From NCBI RefSeq assembly GCF_016908525.1, contig NZ_JAFBEB010000009.1, positions 62,001 through 126,000 of the forward strand: a DNA stretch of 64,000 bases, read 5' to 3'. Position numbers and translations under genes: made by a program. Within the stretch, counting starts at the first letter, position 1, and each line of letters opens with the position of its first letter. This stretch comes from Brevibacillus fulvus. GTDB taxonomy: Bacteria > Bacillota > Bacilli > Brevibacillales > Brevibacillaceae. The notes under the pieces were generated by a model. The model ran no database searches and was not told where the DNA came from. It saw only the letters and a list, made by a program, of their open reading frames with translations. Shown one piece after another: positions 28,811 to 37,775 of this stretch.

Positions 28811-29738
28811 GCGGTTTTTTCAATTTGCGGTTCACACGCGGTTGGGACACATAGCTATGCAGGATCATCCCGGCAATGACCAGCAACATCCCGATCCAAG
28901 AACCAAGATCAGGAAGCGCCGCTTGCAAAATCAGCATTTCCAGCAAAACCGTAAAAATGACTTCTCCTGATTGCGTTGCCTCAACGGCGGCCAGCCGCTG
29001 CACATTTCCCCTGGCCAGATCGGTGGCGCTGAAAAACAAAACCGTGGCGATCACTCCGGATGATAGCGCAACGGCCAACGACTGAACCGTTTGCCCATAA
29101 CTGGGAAACCCGGATGTCATCCACTCGTATCCGGACAGAACCACCCAGAGCGGCAAACTGGCCAAAGTCATTCCCAGCACCCGTTGATACGCATCGAGTC
29201 TTCCCTGTATGGCCGCCATCATTTTGCGATTGCCCAACGGATAGGCGACTGCGGCAATCAGCACCGGCACAACCCCGAAAAACATCTGCAGCGGCGACAA
29301 GGCTTCCGCATGCTGCAGCTGCATGACGATCACCCCGGCCAGAATGATCAATGACATCAGCAATCCTTTGGCAGGAATTTTTTGCCGGCGGTCGATCAAC
29401 GGCACCAACAGCGAACCGGCCACAATCGTAATTTGCCACGTACCGGCGATCAGCCAGCCAGGTCCGTAAGCTGCCGCTATGCAGAGAGGGGCATAAAACA
29501 AGCCAAAGCCAACAAAACTCCACAGCAACCATACGCCCGGTTTCTCTCGCATTTCTTGCATAAGCGGACGCAAATTGCCCCGCCAGCCAACAATCATCAG
29601 CAAAAAAGGAATCATAAAAATATAGCGGAGCGACGCACTCCAGATCCAACTGCCCCCGTCAAGATTCATTGCCCTGTTCAGGACAAACGTAAACGCAAAA
29701 AAGAACGAAGAGACCACGCCAATTAAAATCGCCTTCAC
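28791..29738 (-). CDS. EmrE-type multidrug efflux family transporter (DMT superfamily)
   Basis: 315-residue membrane protein with about ten hydrophobic segments in two repeats, as in EamA/DMT exporters. It matches the layout of the Bacillales 'multidrug resistance efflux transporter family' (N-terminal SSFFFAFTFVLNRAMN, then WIWSASLRYIFMIP). GTG at 29738 has GGAAGGG upstream. Its 3' end overlaps the convergent dehydrogenase gene by 20 bases. The substrate is unknown and the 'multidrug' label is a family name only. Confidence 0.8.
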   Translation of the reverse strand: MKAILIGVVSSFFFAFTFVLNRAMNLDGGSWIWSASLRYIFMIPFLLMIVGWRGNLRPLMQEMREKPGVWLLWSFVGFGLFYAPLCIAAAYGPGWLIAGTWQITIVAGSLLVPLIDRRQKIPAKGLLMSLIILAGVIVMQLQHAEALSPLQMFFGVVPVLIAAVAYPLGNRKMMAAIQGRLDAYQRVLGMTLASLPLWVVLSGYEWMTSGFPSYGQTVQSLAVALSSGVIATVLFFSATDLARGNVQRLAAVEATQSGEVIFTVLLEMLILQAALPDLGSWIGMLLVIAGMILHSYVSQPRVNRKLKKPLNDSAV

Positions 29739-29840
29739 TCAAGCCCTTCCTTTCAAACAGACGCCTGCCAGGGAACCGCTATGTTTTTCCCATCCACTAT
29801 CTTTATGCGCCTATTTTTGTACTATACTTCCCTCCATAAC

Positions 29841-29876
29841 AAAAACACCTCCCAAGATCGGTCTTGGGGAGGTGTT
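29841..29876 (-). terminator. Terminator after the ABC importer operon (possibly bidirectional)
   Basis: A 13-pair stem, ACACCTCCC(C)AAGA with its complement, is followed on the minus strand by TTTTTGTTA. The plus strand also continues TTTGTT, so it may stop transcription from both sides. Confidence 0.85.
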
Positions 29877-29884
29877 TGTTCAGG

Positions 29885-30682
29885 CTACGCCAAAATGAAA
29901 CGGTCTTCCGCAAACGCTTCTCCGCCTCTTGCCTGCTCAAAAGCCTGCAGCAAATCCTTGGTGGTCATCTGCTGTTTCTTTTCCTGCGGCAAGTCAAGAA
30001 TGATTCGACCTTCATGCATCATCAACAGTCGATTTCCCATTGTGAGAGCCTGTTCCATGTTGTGTGTGACCATCAATGTCGTCAATTTGTTTTTTTCCAC
30101 AATCTTCACGGTCAGATCGACAATCAGCTGAGCTCTTTTCGGGTCAAGCGCAGCTGTATGTTCATCCAACAGCAAAATTTTCGGTTGCGTAAAGGTAGCC
30201 ATCAACAGACTGAGCGCCTGCCGCTGCCCCCCGGAGAGAAAGCCGACTTTTGTTTTCAAGCGGTTTTCCAACCCTTGATCCAACAGAGCCAATTGCTCCT
30301 GAAAAATTTTCCGTTTCTTCGCATTTACCCCCAGCGCCAATTTGCGCCGATGGCCGCGAGCATAGGCGATGGCCAAGTTTTCTTCAATCGTCATATTGGG
30401 AGCAGTTCCAGCCATCGGGTCCTGGAATACCCGGCCAATAAACGCGGCCCGCTGATGTTCAGCCAGCTTGGTGACGTTTTTGCCGTCGATCTCGATCGTC
30501 CCTTGATCGGGTAAATAACCGCCGGAAATGATATTCATCAGCGTCGATTTGCCGGCGCCGTTGCTTCCGATCACGGTAATAAAATCACCGGGCGCCATCG
30601 TCAAGTTGATTTCCTGCAGCGCAATTTTTTCATTGACGGTTCCTGCATTGAACACTTTGCGAACCTGCCTGATATTAAGCAT
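29885..30682 (-). CDS. ABC importer ATP-binding protein (TrpX-type system)
   Basis: 265-residue ATPase: Walker A IGSNGAGKST near residue 39, Q-loop in GRVFQDP, signature LSGGQRQALSL, Walker B LLLDEHTAALDP and switch His in VTHNMEQ. It overlaps the permease gene by eight bases, completing a binding protein-permease-ATPase set. The set resembles the streptococcal TrpXYZ type whose binding proteins belong to the ABC_sub_bind family. Aromatic amino acids or related small molecules are plausible ligands, inferred from the family only. Confidence 0.9.
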   Translation of the reverse strand: MLNIRQVRKVFNAGTVNEKIALQEINLTMAPGDFITVIGSNGAGKSTLMNIISGGYLPDQGTIEIDGKNVTKLAEHQRAAFIGRVFQDPMAGTAPNMTIEENLAIAYARGHRRKLALGVNAKKRKIFQEQLALLDQGLENRLKTKVGFLSGGQRQALSLLMATFTQPKILLLDEHTAALDPKRAQLIVDLTVKIVEKNKLTTLMVTHNMEQALTMGNRLLMMHEGRIILDLPQEKKQQMTTKDLLQAFEQARGGEAFAEDRFILA

Positions 30683-31589
30683 CCAGTTTCCCCCCTTTTG
30701 CCGCTTTGCTGCTTTTCTTCCAAATTCCTTTGGCTACATTCGGGAGTGTCAACGCAATGATGACGATCAATGCCGTAATAATCTTTAAATCGGATGGATT
30801 AAAGCCGGCGCGCAGTGCTACCGCAATAACCAGACGATAGACGATCGAACCGCCGATCACCGCCAGACTGGCGCGGAAGATGCTGCGGCTGCCAAATAAT
30901 ACTTCCCCGACGATGACAGAAGCTAACCCGATGACGATCATGCCAATCCCCATGCCCACATCGGCAAAACCTTGGTACTGGGCGATAAAAGCACCAGACA
31001 TCGCGATCATGGCGTTGGACAAAGCCAGCCCGATAATCGTCGTCCGGTCGGTATTGGCGCCAAAGCTGCGAATCATTTTGCTGTTATCGCCGGTCGCCCG
31101 GATGTCCAAACCAAGGTCGGTGTGCAAAAACCAGTCCATGATCAATTTGACCAGCAAGACAATAACAAGAAAAATAATGGCTTCTCCGGAGATCACACCG
31201 ATCCCCGGAATATGCAAACTTTGAATCATTGTATAAAACGTATCTTCCCGCAACAGAGGCAAATTCGCTTTTTCCATGATGCGCAAATTGATCGAATAAA
31301 GAGCGTTCATGGTTAAAATCCCGGCCAACAAGCCGTTGATTTTTCCCTTTGTCGTGAGCAAGCCGGTAAAGGCGCCGGCAGCCGCCCCTACGACCATCGC
31401 TGCCAAAGTGGCGGTGACCGGGTTCCATCCTCCGATAATCAGCTTGGCCGCCAACGCTCCGCCCAAGGCAAAACTGCCGTCCGCCGTCATATCAGGGAAA
31501 TTTAAAATTCGAAAGGTAAAGTAGACACCTAGTGCCAAAAAGGCAAATAACAAGCCTTGTTCAATTGCTCCGTTTATCGCTACACCCAT
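30675..31589 (-). CDS. ABC importer permease (TrpX-type system)
   Basis: 304-residue inner-membrane permease of the BPD_transp_2 (LivH/RbsC-like) fold with eight or nine hydrophobic segments. ILNFPDMTADGSFALGGA near residue 28 is the conserved N-terminal block of this group. It lies 24 bases after the first binding-protein gene and overlaps the ATPase gene. Only one permease gene is present, so it presumably acts as a homodimer. Confidence 0.9.
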   Translation of the reverse strand: MGVAINGAIEQGLLFAFLALGVYFTFRILNFPDMTADGSFALGGALAAKLIIGGWNPVTATLAAMVVGAAAGAFTGLLTTKGKINGLLAGILTMNALYSINLRIMEKANLPLLREDTFYTMIQSLHIPGIGVISGEAIIFLVIVLLVKLIMDWFLHTDLGLDIRATGDNSKMIRSFGANTDRTTIIGLALSNAMIAMSGAFIAQYQGFADVGMGIGMIVIGLASVIVGEVLFGSRSIFRASLAVIGGSIVYRLVIAVALRAGFNPSDLKIITALIVIIALTLPNVAKGIWKKSSKAAKGGKLDA

Positions 31590-31613
31590 TTTGTTCTCCT
31601 TCTATCAAGCTGA

Positions 31614-32678
31614 TTACTTGTCAATAACTTCCGCGGCGCGATCCAGCATAGCTTGCGGCAAAGTAACCCCCATTTTTTCAGCTGCCAGTTTGTTGACGAC
31701 CAGCTTCATTTCGGCTTGTTTTTCGACCGGCATATCGGCTGGTTTCGCTTCCCCTTTCAGGATTTTCAACGCCATGTCAGCCGTTTGTTCGCCCAATTTT
31801 CCGTAGTCGATGCCGTATGTTGCAATCGCTCCGCTCTTCACGGAATTTTCTTCACCGGCAATCACAGGGATTTTTTGTGCCTCAGCTACGGTCAAGACAG
31901 CGGAAATCGCGGAAACAACCATGTTGTCGGTCGGTACGTAAAACGCGTCTACCTTGCCGACCATCGATTCAGCAGCCTGTTTTACCTCGGTTGCGCTGGT
32001 AATTGCCGCTTCCTGGATCGTCATGCCCAGTTTGCCGGCCGCTTCCTTGGCCATATCCACTTGCACTTTGGAATTAACCTCCCCTGAATTATAAATGACT
32101 CCAACAGATTTCGCATCGGATTTTAATTCCTGTATCAGTTTTAATTGTTCTTCCACCGGGTTCATGTCTGTGGTACCGGTTACGTTTCCGCCCGGCTTCT
32201 CCATGGAAGCGACCAGGTTGGCTGCAACCGGATCGGTGACAGCTGTGAACAAAATCGGGATCTCTTTGGTTGTTTGCAACGCTGCCTGTGCGGTCGGCGT
32301 GGCGATCGCCAGAATCAGGTCATCGCCATCCCCTTGAAATTTTTGTGCAATCGACAGCGCATTGCTCATTTCACCTTGAGCGGATTGGAGGTCATATACA
32401 ACATTTTTGTCTTTCTCAAAACCGTTTTTGGCCATTTGTGCAATAAATCCTTCGCGCGCTGCATCCAACGCGGGGTGTTCAACAATTTGCACGACACCGA
32501 TTTTATATGTTTTGCCTGCTTGATCTTCTCCTCCAGCTGGCGCGGAAGCTTCACCCTGAGGGGCTGCTGATTGGGGCTGGGTATTAGCGCTTTGCTGCCC
32601 ACACGCTGTAACGAGTAAAAGCGACAGCGCAAAAAAAGCCGCGGGTACAGTCTTGGTTAAAAAGTTTTTTGAAAGCAC
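31614..32678 (-). CDS. ABC importer solute-binding lipoprotein 1 (ABC_sub_bind family)
   Basis: 354-residue lipoprotein with signal LLLVTAC (Cys26) and a low-complexity Gln/Ala/Pro linker, then the two-lobed ABC_sub_bind domain. Landmarks are VQIVEHPALDAAREGF, IAQKFQ, LAIATPTAQAA, FTAVTDPVAA and VIYNSGEVNS. It is the proximal gene of the binding protein-permease-ATPase unit. Start GTG at 32678 follows AAGGAGG. The neighbouring gene upstream is a clear paralogue along its full length. Confidence 0.93.
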   Translation of the reverse strand: MLSKNFLTKTVPAAFFALSLLLVTACGQQSANTQPQSAAPQGEASAPAGGEDQAGKTYKIGVVQIVEHPALDAAREGFIAQMAKNGFEKDKNVVYDLQSAQGEMSNALSIAQKFQGDGDDLILAIATPTAQAALQTTKEIPILFTAVTDPVAANLVASMEKPGGNVTGTTDMNPVEEQLKLIQELKSDAKSVGVIYNSGEVNSKVQVDMAKEAAGKLGMTIQEAAITSATEVKQAAESMVGKVDAFYVPTDNMVVSAISAVLTVAEAQKIPVIAGEENSVKSGAIATYGIDYGKLGEQTADMALKILKGEAKPADMPVEKQAEMKLVVNKLAAEKMGVTLPQAMLDRAAEVIDK

Positions 32679-32816
32679 GAAGAATTCCTCCTTAATGGCA
32701 TCTGTTTTTTTGTATTATCAGAATCTTATCACGATGCGATGAATAAATGAAAGCCAAATTTGCAAATCCGCCCTGGAAATATATCCAACTCCCTCTTCGC
32801 CCCGCTCAAAAAGGGA

Positions 32817-32846
32817 AAGAAAAAGAGAGCACCAAGGCTCTCTCTT
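32817..32846 (-). terminator. Intrinsic terminator after solute-binding gene 2
   Basis: AGAGAGC / GCTCTCT seven-pair stem followed on the minus strand by TTTTCTTT, immediately after the stop. It separates the second binding-protein gene from the ABC operon, which must be read through or have its own promoter. Confidence 0.8.
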
Positions 32847-32850
32847 TCTG

Positions 32851-33876
32851 TTACTGAAAGACTTCTTTGGCGGATTTGGCCAGATCTTCCGGGACCTGCA
32901 AGCCAAATGTTTCGGCTGCTTTGGCATTGATATACAAGTCGGTTTCTTTGGACACTTCTACAGGTGTATCGGCAACCTGTTGGCCGCCAAGGATCCGCGC
33001 TGCCATTTCCCCTGTTTGTTTGCCCATTTTGTAATAGTCAATCCCAAAAGTAGCGACAGCTCCGCGTTTGACCGTATCGGTGTCGGAAGCGAATACCGGC
33101 AGCTTCGCTTTTTCGGCGACCGAAAGCACCCCTTCAAAGCCGGACACGATTGTATTATCGATCGGGATCAGTACGGCATCCACGTTACCGACGAGCGATT
33201 GCGTGGCATTCTGGATTTCACTGAGGCTGGAAATGCCCGCTTCAACTACTTCTATCCCTTTCTGTTTGCCTGCTTCCTGCAGTTCTTTCACCTGTACCCC
33301 GGAGTTTACTTCGGAAGTGGTATACAGAACCCCCAGTTTTTTCAGATTGGGCAGAAATTTTTGAATCAGTTCCAACTGTTGTGCCATCGATAATTTATCG
33401 GAAGTGCCTGTGATGTTTTTGTCCGGTTTTTCCAGCGAACTGACCAACTCGGCGGAAATCGGATCAGTGACGGTACTGAACACAATCGGTACATCCTGAA
33501 CCGTTTTGGCTACTGCCTGCGCGGACGGCGTAGCAATCGCAATGACCATGTCATCCTTGTCGCCGGCAAATTTCTGAGCGATCGTCGTCGTATTCGCGAT
33601 CTCTCCATGCGCATTTTGGAAATCGATCGCGATCTGTTTCCCGTCTTCGTAGCCAGAAGCGGCCAATCCGTCGACAATGCCCTTGTAAACGGAATCAAGA
33701 GCGGGATGCTCCACAAACTGAGTAATGCCCAGTTTCAATGTTTTCTGCTCCGCCGGTGCATCGGAAGTTGCCGGAGCGGAAGGCGCCGCCGTTTGTTCCT
33801 GATTTCCTGCCGTACCGCATGCTGCCAATGAAACCGCCAATAAACCTGTCGCGAATAAACCAATTACTTTTCTCAT
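32851..33876 (-). CDS. ABC importer solute-binding lipoprotein 2 (ABC_sub_bind family)
   Basis: 341-residue lipoprotein paralogous to the next gene downstream: signal VSLAAC (Cys20), then TQFVEHPALDSVYKGI, IAQKFAGD, IAIATPSAQA, FSTVTDPISAELV and LYTTSEVNS in the same order. The start is placed at ATG 33876, which has GAGGAGAGAGAAG directly before it; the frame extends to 33915. It has its own extended -10 promoter and terminator. It most likely feeds the same permease with a different ligand or affinity. Confidence 0.92.
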   Translation of the reverse strand: MRKVIGLFATGLLAVSLAACGTAGNQEQTAAPSAPATSDAPAEQKTLKLGITQFVEHPALDSVYKGIVDGLAASGYEDGKQIAIDFQNAHGEIANTTTIAQKFAGDKDDMVIAIATPSAQAVAKTVQDVPIVFSTVTDPISAELVSSLEKPDKNITGTSDKLSMAQQLELIQKFLPNLKKLGVLYTTSEVNSGVQVKELQEAGKQKGIEVVEAGISSLSEIQNATQSLVGNVDAVLIPIDNTIVSGFEGVLSVAEKAKLPVFASDTDTVKRGAVATFGIDYYKMGKQTGEMAARILGGQQVADTPVEVSKETDLYINAKAAETFGLQVPEDLAKSAKEVFQ

Positions 33877-33925
33877 CTTCTCTCTCCTCATCTCATCTGA
33901 ATATACTTGGCTCAACTGTTTTTCA

Positions 33926-33937
33926 ATTATAGCAACA
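33926..33937 (-). promoter_or_regulatory. Extended -10 promoter of solute-binding gene 2
   Basis: Minus-strand TTGCTATAAT (TG-N-TATAAT) about 50 bases before the start codon; a weak TGGCAT lies 17 bases further upstream at the -35 position. Confidence 0.6.
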
Positions 33938-34000
33938 TTTTGTGATCCATGCCAGCACTTTCAGATTGTGCTATTTTCCCCGTTTTCCATGCCATTTGAA

Positions 34001-35263
34001 TCAGCGGGACGCCGGGAGCGCTTTGCTTCCCGCGCTCTTTTCCAGCTGCTCAAAGGCCGGCTGCCCCAGCAAACCAAGCCGCCAGATGGCAATTCCCTTC
34101 AATCCGTACCTTTTTGCAATACCGATTTTGCTGGCGATCGATTGCTCATTCTCGCTGCCCATGGAAATTCCCAGAATCAGCTTTTGCTTGGGCACTTGCT
34201 GAAGCGCCAGTTGGACCGCCTCGTTTACTTTTGCCAACGGTTCCGGCTGCGTTTCGTTTTCATAGGCATACGCCATGACGATCAAGTCATCGGCAAGCTT
34301 GCCCAGTACGGCGTAATCATATCCTTGGTAGGCGCCATTCAGCGGATGAAGCACAAGCGACAGCTGCAGGCCCGCCGCTTTTGTCCGTTGGGCCAATGCC
34401 TGGACAAACTGGCTGTAACGCTGTTTTGCCTGACCGGGATCGCCGCCAAGCCCCAATCCTTCAAAATCAAGCACAAGCCCGCCAAATTTCTTTTCCTTGG
34501 CCAACTGGATCATTTCGTCGATCGCCTTATGTTGCAGCGAGGAATCAGCCAGCAGCCGGCTCAACTCTCCGCTGCCGTCAACCGCAAACACCATCAGATA
34601 AGGGACGGTCCCGGCATTTGCCGCATTCTGGACAAGCGATTCCGGAGTCACTTCTCCTGCCGGCTGCGGCCAGTAAAAATCTTTTCCGTCAACCGTCAAG
34701 GAGCCGTCTTCGGCAATCCGGCTCCAGCCAAATGCCACCGAATCAAACTGGTCAATATAAGAGCGCTCGGAAAAGGAGGAGATCGCATAAAAAGCCATTT
34801 TATACAAATCGGCTGGCGGTGAAACAATCGAAACCGTGCGGGTCGCTTCGTCCCAGCTTACTTCCGCGCCAAACTGCTTGCTGAAAAAGCTGAGCGGAAT
34901 CAGGCTGTGTCCGCCGCGCTGAATCGGCTTGACCGGCAGCGTTACCGGACTGCCGTCGACGGTGATGACCGGATTGTCGATTTGCATCATAACCGTTTTC
35001 CTGTCTTGTCCGGTCCCTTTAACCGCTGTTATCGTTTTATTGGCTTCATTCCAGCTCACGGTTACGCCCATCGCTTCCGCTACGGCACGGAACGGCACCA
35101 TTGTATAGCCGTCGATAATTTCCGGATCGGCGGGAAAAGCGAGCGGAAAACCGTCCAGCAAAATGGTTGGACGAGCCTGGGCCGCCGAGCCGGCGCCGTG
35201 TACGGTTATGATGGCGGTCAAGGCAAGCAGAAAACATAGCATTCGTCGTATCATCTGTTGCAT
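34001..35263 (-). CDS. Secreted GH18-like glycosidase with copper-amine-oxidase N-domain repeats
   Basis: 420-residue exported protein. A signal peptide (about 1-30) is followed by two copies of the Cu_amine_oxidN1-type stalk domain (about 33-80 and 95-150; hallmarks MVPFRAVAEAMG...VSWNEANKTI and LIPLSFFSKQFG...VSWDEATRTV). The C-terminal part is a GH18 chitinase-fold TIM barrel. The GH18 acid motif is present in a short form, GGLVLDFEGL, with the catalytic Glu kept. The architecture recalls Bacillales spore-coat or cell-wall glycosidases of the YaaH/YdhD kind, but with a different N-terminal module instead of LysM. N-acetylglucosaminidase activity on peptidoglycan is likely but unproven. Confidence 0.82.
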   Translation of the reverse strand: MQQMIRRMLCFLLALTAIITVHGAGSAAQARPTILLDGFPLAFPADPEIIDGYTMVPFRAVAEAMGVTVSWNEANKTITAVKGTGQDRKTVMMQIDNPVITVDGSPVTLPVKPIQRGGHSLIPLSFFSKQFGAEVSWDEATRTVSIVSPPADLYKMAFYAISSFSERSYIDQFDSVAFGWSRIAEDGSLTVDGKDFYWPQPAGEVTPESLVQNAANAGTVPYLMVFAVDGSGELSRLLADSSLQHKAIDEMIQLAKEKKFGGLVLDFEGLGLGGDPGQAKQRYSQFVQALAQRTKAAGLQLSLVLHPLNGAYQGYDYAVLGKLADDLIVMAYAYENETQPEPLAKVNEAVQLALQQVPKQKLILGISMGSENEQSIASKIGIAKRYGLKGIAIWRLGLLGQPAFEQLEKSAGSKALPASR

Positions 35264-35296
35264 AACCGGTCTCCCCTCAAAAACTTTTCTCTGTCA

Positions 35297-36070
35297 TTAA
35301 TCGATCAGTCCCAATTCTTGCAGAGCGAAAGTGATGCCGCCCTGATCCATCCGGTAGGTCACTAAGTTGGCGTAGGGCAGAAGTTCGCGATTGGCGTTTT
35401 CCATGGCGACTCCCATGCCGACATATTGGAGCATCTCCTTGTCGTTCAGACCATCGCCAAAGGCAACCGCTTCTGTGCTGGAGATGCCGTAGTGACGCAG
35501 CAAAGCCTCAATGCCGCGCGCTTTTGATCCATGCAAAGGCAAGATGTCTACTACTTTTGGATGCCAACGGTGAATGGTCACCCTGCCCACCAGCTCACGG
35601 TACTGCTCTTCCTCATCCGCTCCACAATATAAAAACGCTTGATAAACATCGAAGTTTTTCCAGTAATCTTGCTGAGCCGGCGGCGGGGTTAAGCCCAAGT
35701 AGCGGAACGTTTCGCTCACATCGGGATGAAGTTCGGTTGCATAGCAAACTTCCGCACCCAAATGAACGAGCGGTTTATTATTTTGATCGGCCAGTTGTTG
35801 CAACAGGTTCATCTCATCCTTTTGCAACGGGGTGCTGTGGATGATCTCCCCTTTATCGATCACAAGCGAACCGTTAAACGTAACCATCGTGTCAATCTCC
35901 AACTCTTTTGCAATGCCGGCGGAGTGATATGGCGAGCGGCCGGTGGCCAGAGAGACCTTGATTCCCTTCTGCTGAAGTTGGCGAACCGCCTGCTTGGTAT
36001 CCTCCGGGATCTGATTTTGCTGGTCCAACAAAGTTCCATCTACATCAAAAAACACAATTTTGTATGCCAT
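35297..36070 (-). CDS. Cof-type HAD phosphatase
   Basis: 257-residue HAD hydrolase of the Cof/YcsE class (cap type C2B). Motif I is FFDVDGTLLD at residues 7-16, motif II LATGRSPY, motif III Lys in GSKARGIEALL, and motif IV FGDGLNDKEML. It would dephosphorylate small phosphosugars or cofactors such as pyridoxal phosphate or FMN intermediates; the sequence cannot tell which. It is read by itself on the minus strand, 33 bases upstream of the GH18-like gene and divergent from the histidine kinase. Confidence 0.93.
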   Translation of the reverse strand: MAYKIVFFDVDGTLLDQQNQIPEDTKQAVRQLQQKGIKVSLATGRSPYHSAGIAKELEIDTMVTFNGSLVIDKGEIIHSTPLQKDEMNLLQQLADQNNKPLVHLGAEVCYATELHPDVSETFRYLGLTPPPAQQDYWKNFDVYQAFLYCGADEEEQYRELVGRVTIHRWHPKVVDILPLHGSKARGIEALLRHYGISSTEAVAFGDGLNDKEMLQYVGMGVAMENANRELLPYANLVTYRMDQGGITFALQELGLID

Positions 36071-36243
36071 GGTTTTTCTCCTCTCCCCCTCATTTTGCCT
36101 GATCAGCCTTTATCATAGCATGACATACAAAATTTTACCCACTATAACAGGAAAAATTAGCAAGATGTTAAAATCTTACTTATTATCGCGTTATCGCGAA
36201 AAAGGGTGTCGCAAACCTTGGCTTATGAGGGAGGATTTTGTCA

Positions 36244-37539
36244 TTGAGTATCGCAAGCATTCCGTTAACAAGCAAGATCAACATTACCACCGGTTCCCAC
36301 ATTTTGTATTTTTACAATGATTTGCAAGGCTATGTTGAAAACGCCTCCTCATTTATCCTGAGCGGAATCCAAATGGGGCAACACGTCATCTTTATCGACA
36401 GCCCGGAAAGGTACCAATTGATCCTGGACCAATTGGGAGAGTCCCTGGGGCCTCATCAGGACAAGCTGCAATACATCGATCATTATCACTTTTATGAAAT
36501 GTACGGGGACTTCCATTTCGAAAGAGTCTTGCTTAACCTCAACAACGCGATCAATCCTTACATCAGTGAAGCTATCCCGATCAGACTTTGGGGGCACGTC
36601 GACTGGGTCGATCAGCCAGGCATCTTAAAAAAACTGCATAGCTACGAGTCTCAGTGTGACATAACGATTAGCGATCTCGGTTTTTTGACGGTATGTGCAT
36701 ACGATGGCACCTCCGTTCCAGCGGCGATCCAGATTGAAATGATGCGCTCCCATGAATATTTGATGACCGATCATGAACTTGTCTTATCCAACTTGTATCC
36801 GAAAAACAAGCTGTCCCAGACAACCTTCCCTTCCCTCTCCGTGCAATCGAAAATCGACACGGAAATGGATTTGTACAAGCAAAAACTCGATTTCGTTCAC
36901 GTGGTTTCCCATGAAGTACGCAATCCTTTAACGGTCATCCGCGCTTACGCCAGCTTGCTGCTGGCCAGAGAAACAGACCCCGAAGCCATACAAAAACTGG
37001 AAGCTATCATTGATTACGTCAAGTTGATTGACAATGAGTTGACCCATATCATCAATACGGAGGAAATGCTGACTTCCGAAGCTTTATGGCGCAAGAAAGT
37101 CATCCTGGTCGAATCACTCCTGGAGGAAGTATTGTCGGTGATGCGGGTAAAAGCGCGCACACAAAATATCAACCTGGATGTCAAACTGGACCTTCCCGTC
37201 AATTTGCTGCTCCGCTGCAATGCCAACGGGTTCAAATTGATTGTCTCCAATTTGTTAAGCAATGCGATCAAATACAGCGACGAAGGCGGCACCGTCCGGT
37301 TCACTGCATACGCAACCGACAAACATTTGACGATGATTGTCGAAGATAACGGGATTGGCATGAATCAGGAACAAGTAAATATGTTGTTCCGCAAGTACGG
37401 GAAAATAAACGAAGAGAAAAGCGGGCAAGGAATTGGCTTGTTCATGGTCAAGAAATTGATTGAGAATTTTGAAGGCGAAATTGAAGTAGACAGTCAACTG
37501 TATGTCGGGACGACATTTACCGTTTTGCTCCCCATCTAG
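36244..37539 (+). CDS. Orphan histidine kinase with MEDS (DcmR-like) sensor domain
   Basis: About 431 residues. Residues 15-165 resemble the MEDS domain (TGSHILYFYNDLQGYVE, then GQHVIFID), a RecA-like cytosolic sensory fold first defined in methanogens and the methylotroph regulator DcmR. It is followed by HisKA with phospho-acceptor VVSHEVRNPLT (His near 223) and a HATPase with NLLSNAIKY, VEDNGIGM and GQGIGLFMVKKL. There are no membrane segments. TTG at 36244 has GGAGG nine bases upstream; TTG at 36238 is the in-frame alternative. No response regulator is adjacent, as is usual for sporulation-type kinases. The signal is unknown. Confidence 0.88.
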   Translation: MSIASIPLTSKINITTGSHILYFYNDLQGYVENASSFILSGIQMGQHVIFIDSPERYQLILDQLGESLGPHQDKLQYIDHYHFYEMYGDFHFERVLLNLNNAINPYISEAIPIRLWGHVDWVDQPGILKKLHSYESQCDITISDLGFLTVCAYDGTSVPAAIQIEMMRSHEYLMTDHELVLSNLYPKNKLSQTTFPSLSVQSKIDTEMDLYKQKLDFVHVVSHEVRNPLTVIRAYASLLLARETDPEAIQKLEAIIDYVKLIDNELTHIINTEEMLTSEALWRKKVILVESLLEEVLSVMRVKARTQNINLDVKLDLPVNLLLRCNANGFKLIVSNLLSNAIKYSDEGGTVRFTAYATDKHLTMIVEDNGIGMNQEQVNMLFRKYGKINEEKSGQGIGLFMVKKLIENFEGEIEVDSQLYVGTTFTVLLPI

Positions 37540-37590
37540 TTGTGTTCATTTCCAGCAATCTCATATTTTTTGCACCGCCAATCTTTGCTA

Positions 37591-37770
37591 TCCTTAGTTT
37601 GCCGAAACTTCCATCAATCTCCCATAGATTTGCGGAAGTGCGGGGGACAGCTTTTCGATGCCGCGGTCAGTAAACGGCCGTTGCAACTGGGGTGAATCGC
37701 TTTTGAGCGTAGGGTTGTATCCTCAATCCGAATCCGACAACTAACCTCGTAGGACAAACAAAAGGAGTGA
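37591..37770 (+). promoter_or_regulatory. c-di-AMP riboswitch (ydaO/yuaA type)
   Basis: Conserved blocks of the ydaO aptamer appear in order: GCGGGGGACAG (37639-37649), CTGGGGTGAATC (37687-37698), AGCGTAGGG (37706-37714), CCGAATCCGACAACTAAC (37728-37745) and CTCGTAGG (37746-37753). The next gene encodes a LysM-CAP cell-wall protein, a classic target class. The closing helix P1 can be drawn as TCCTT-AG-TTTG pairing with CAAAC-AA-AAGGA. The latter includes the Shine-Dalgarno sequence at 37762-37767, so ligand binding would hide the ribosome binding site. No terminator fits between aptamer and start codon. Confidence 0.9.
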
Positions 37771-37775
37771 ACCCA

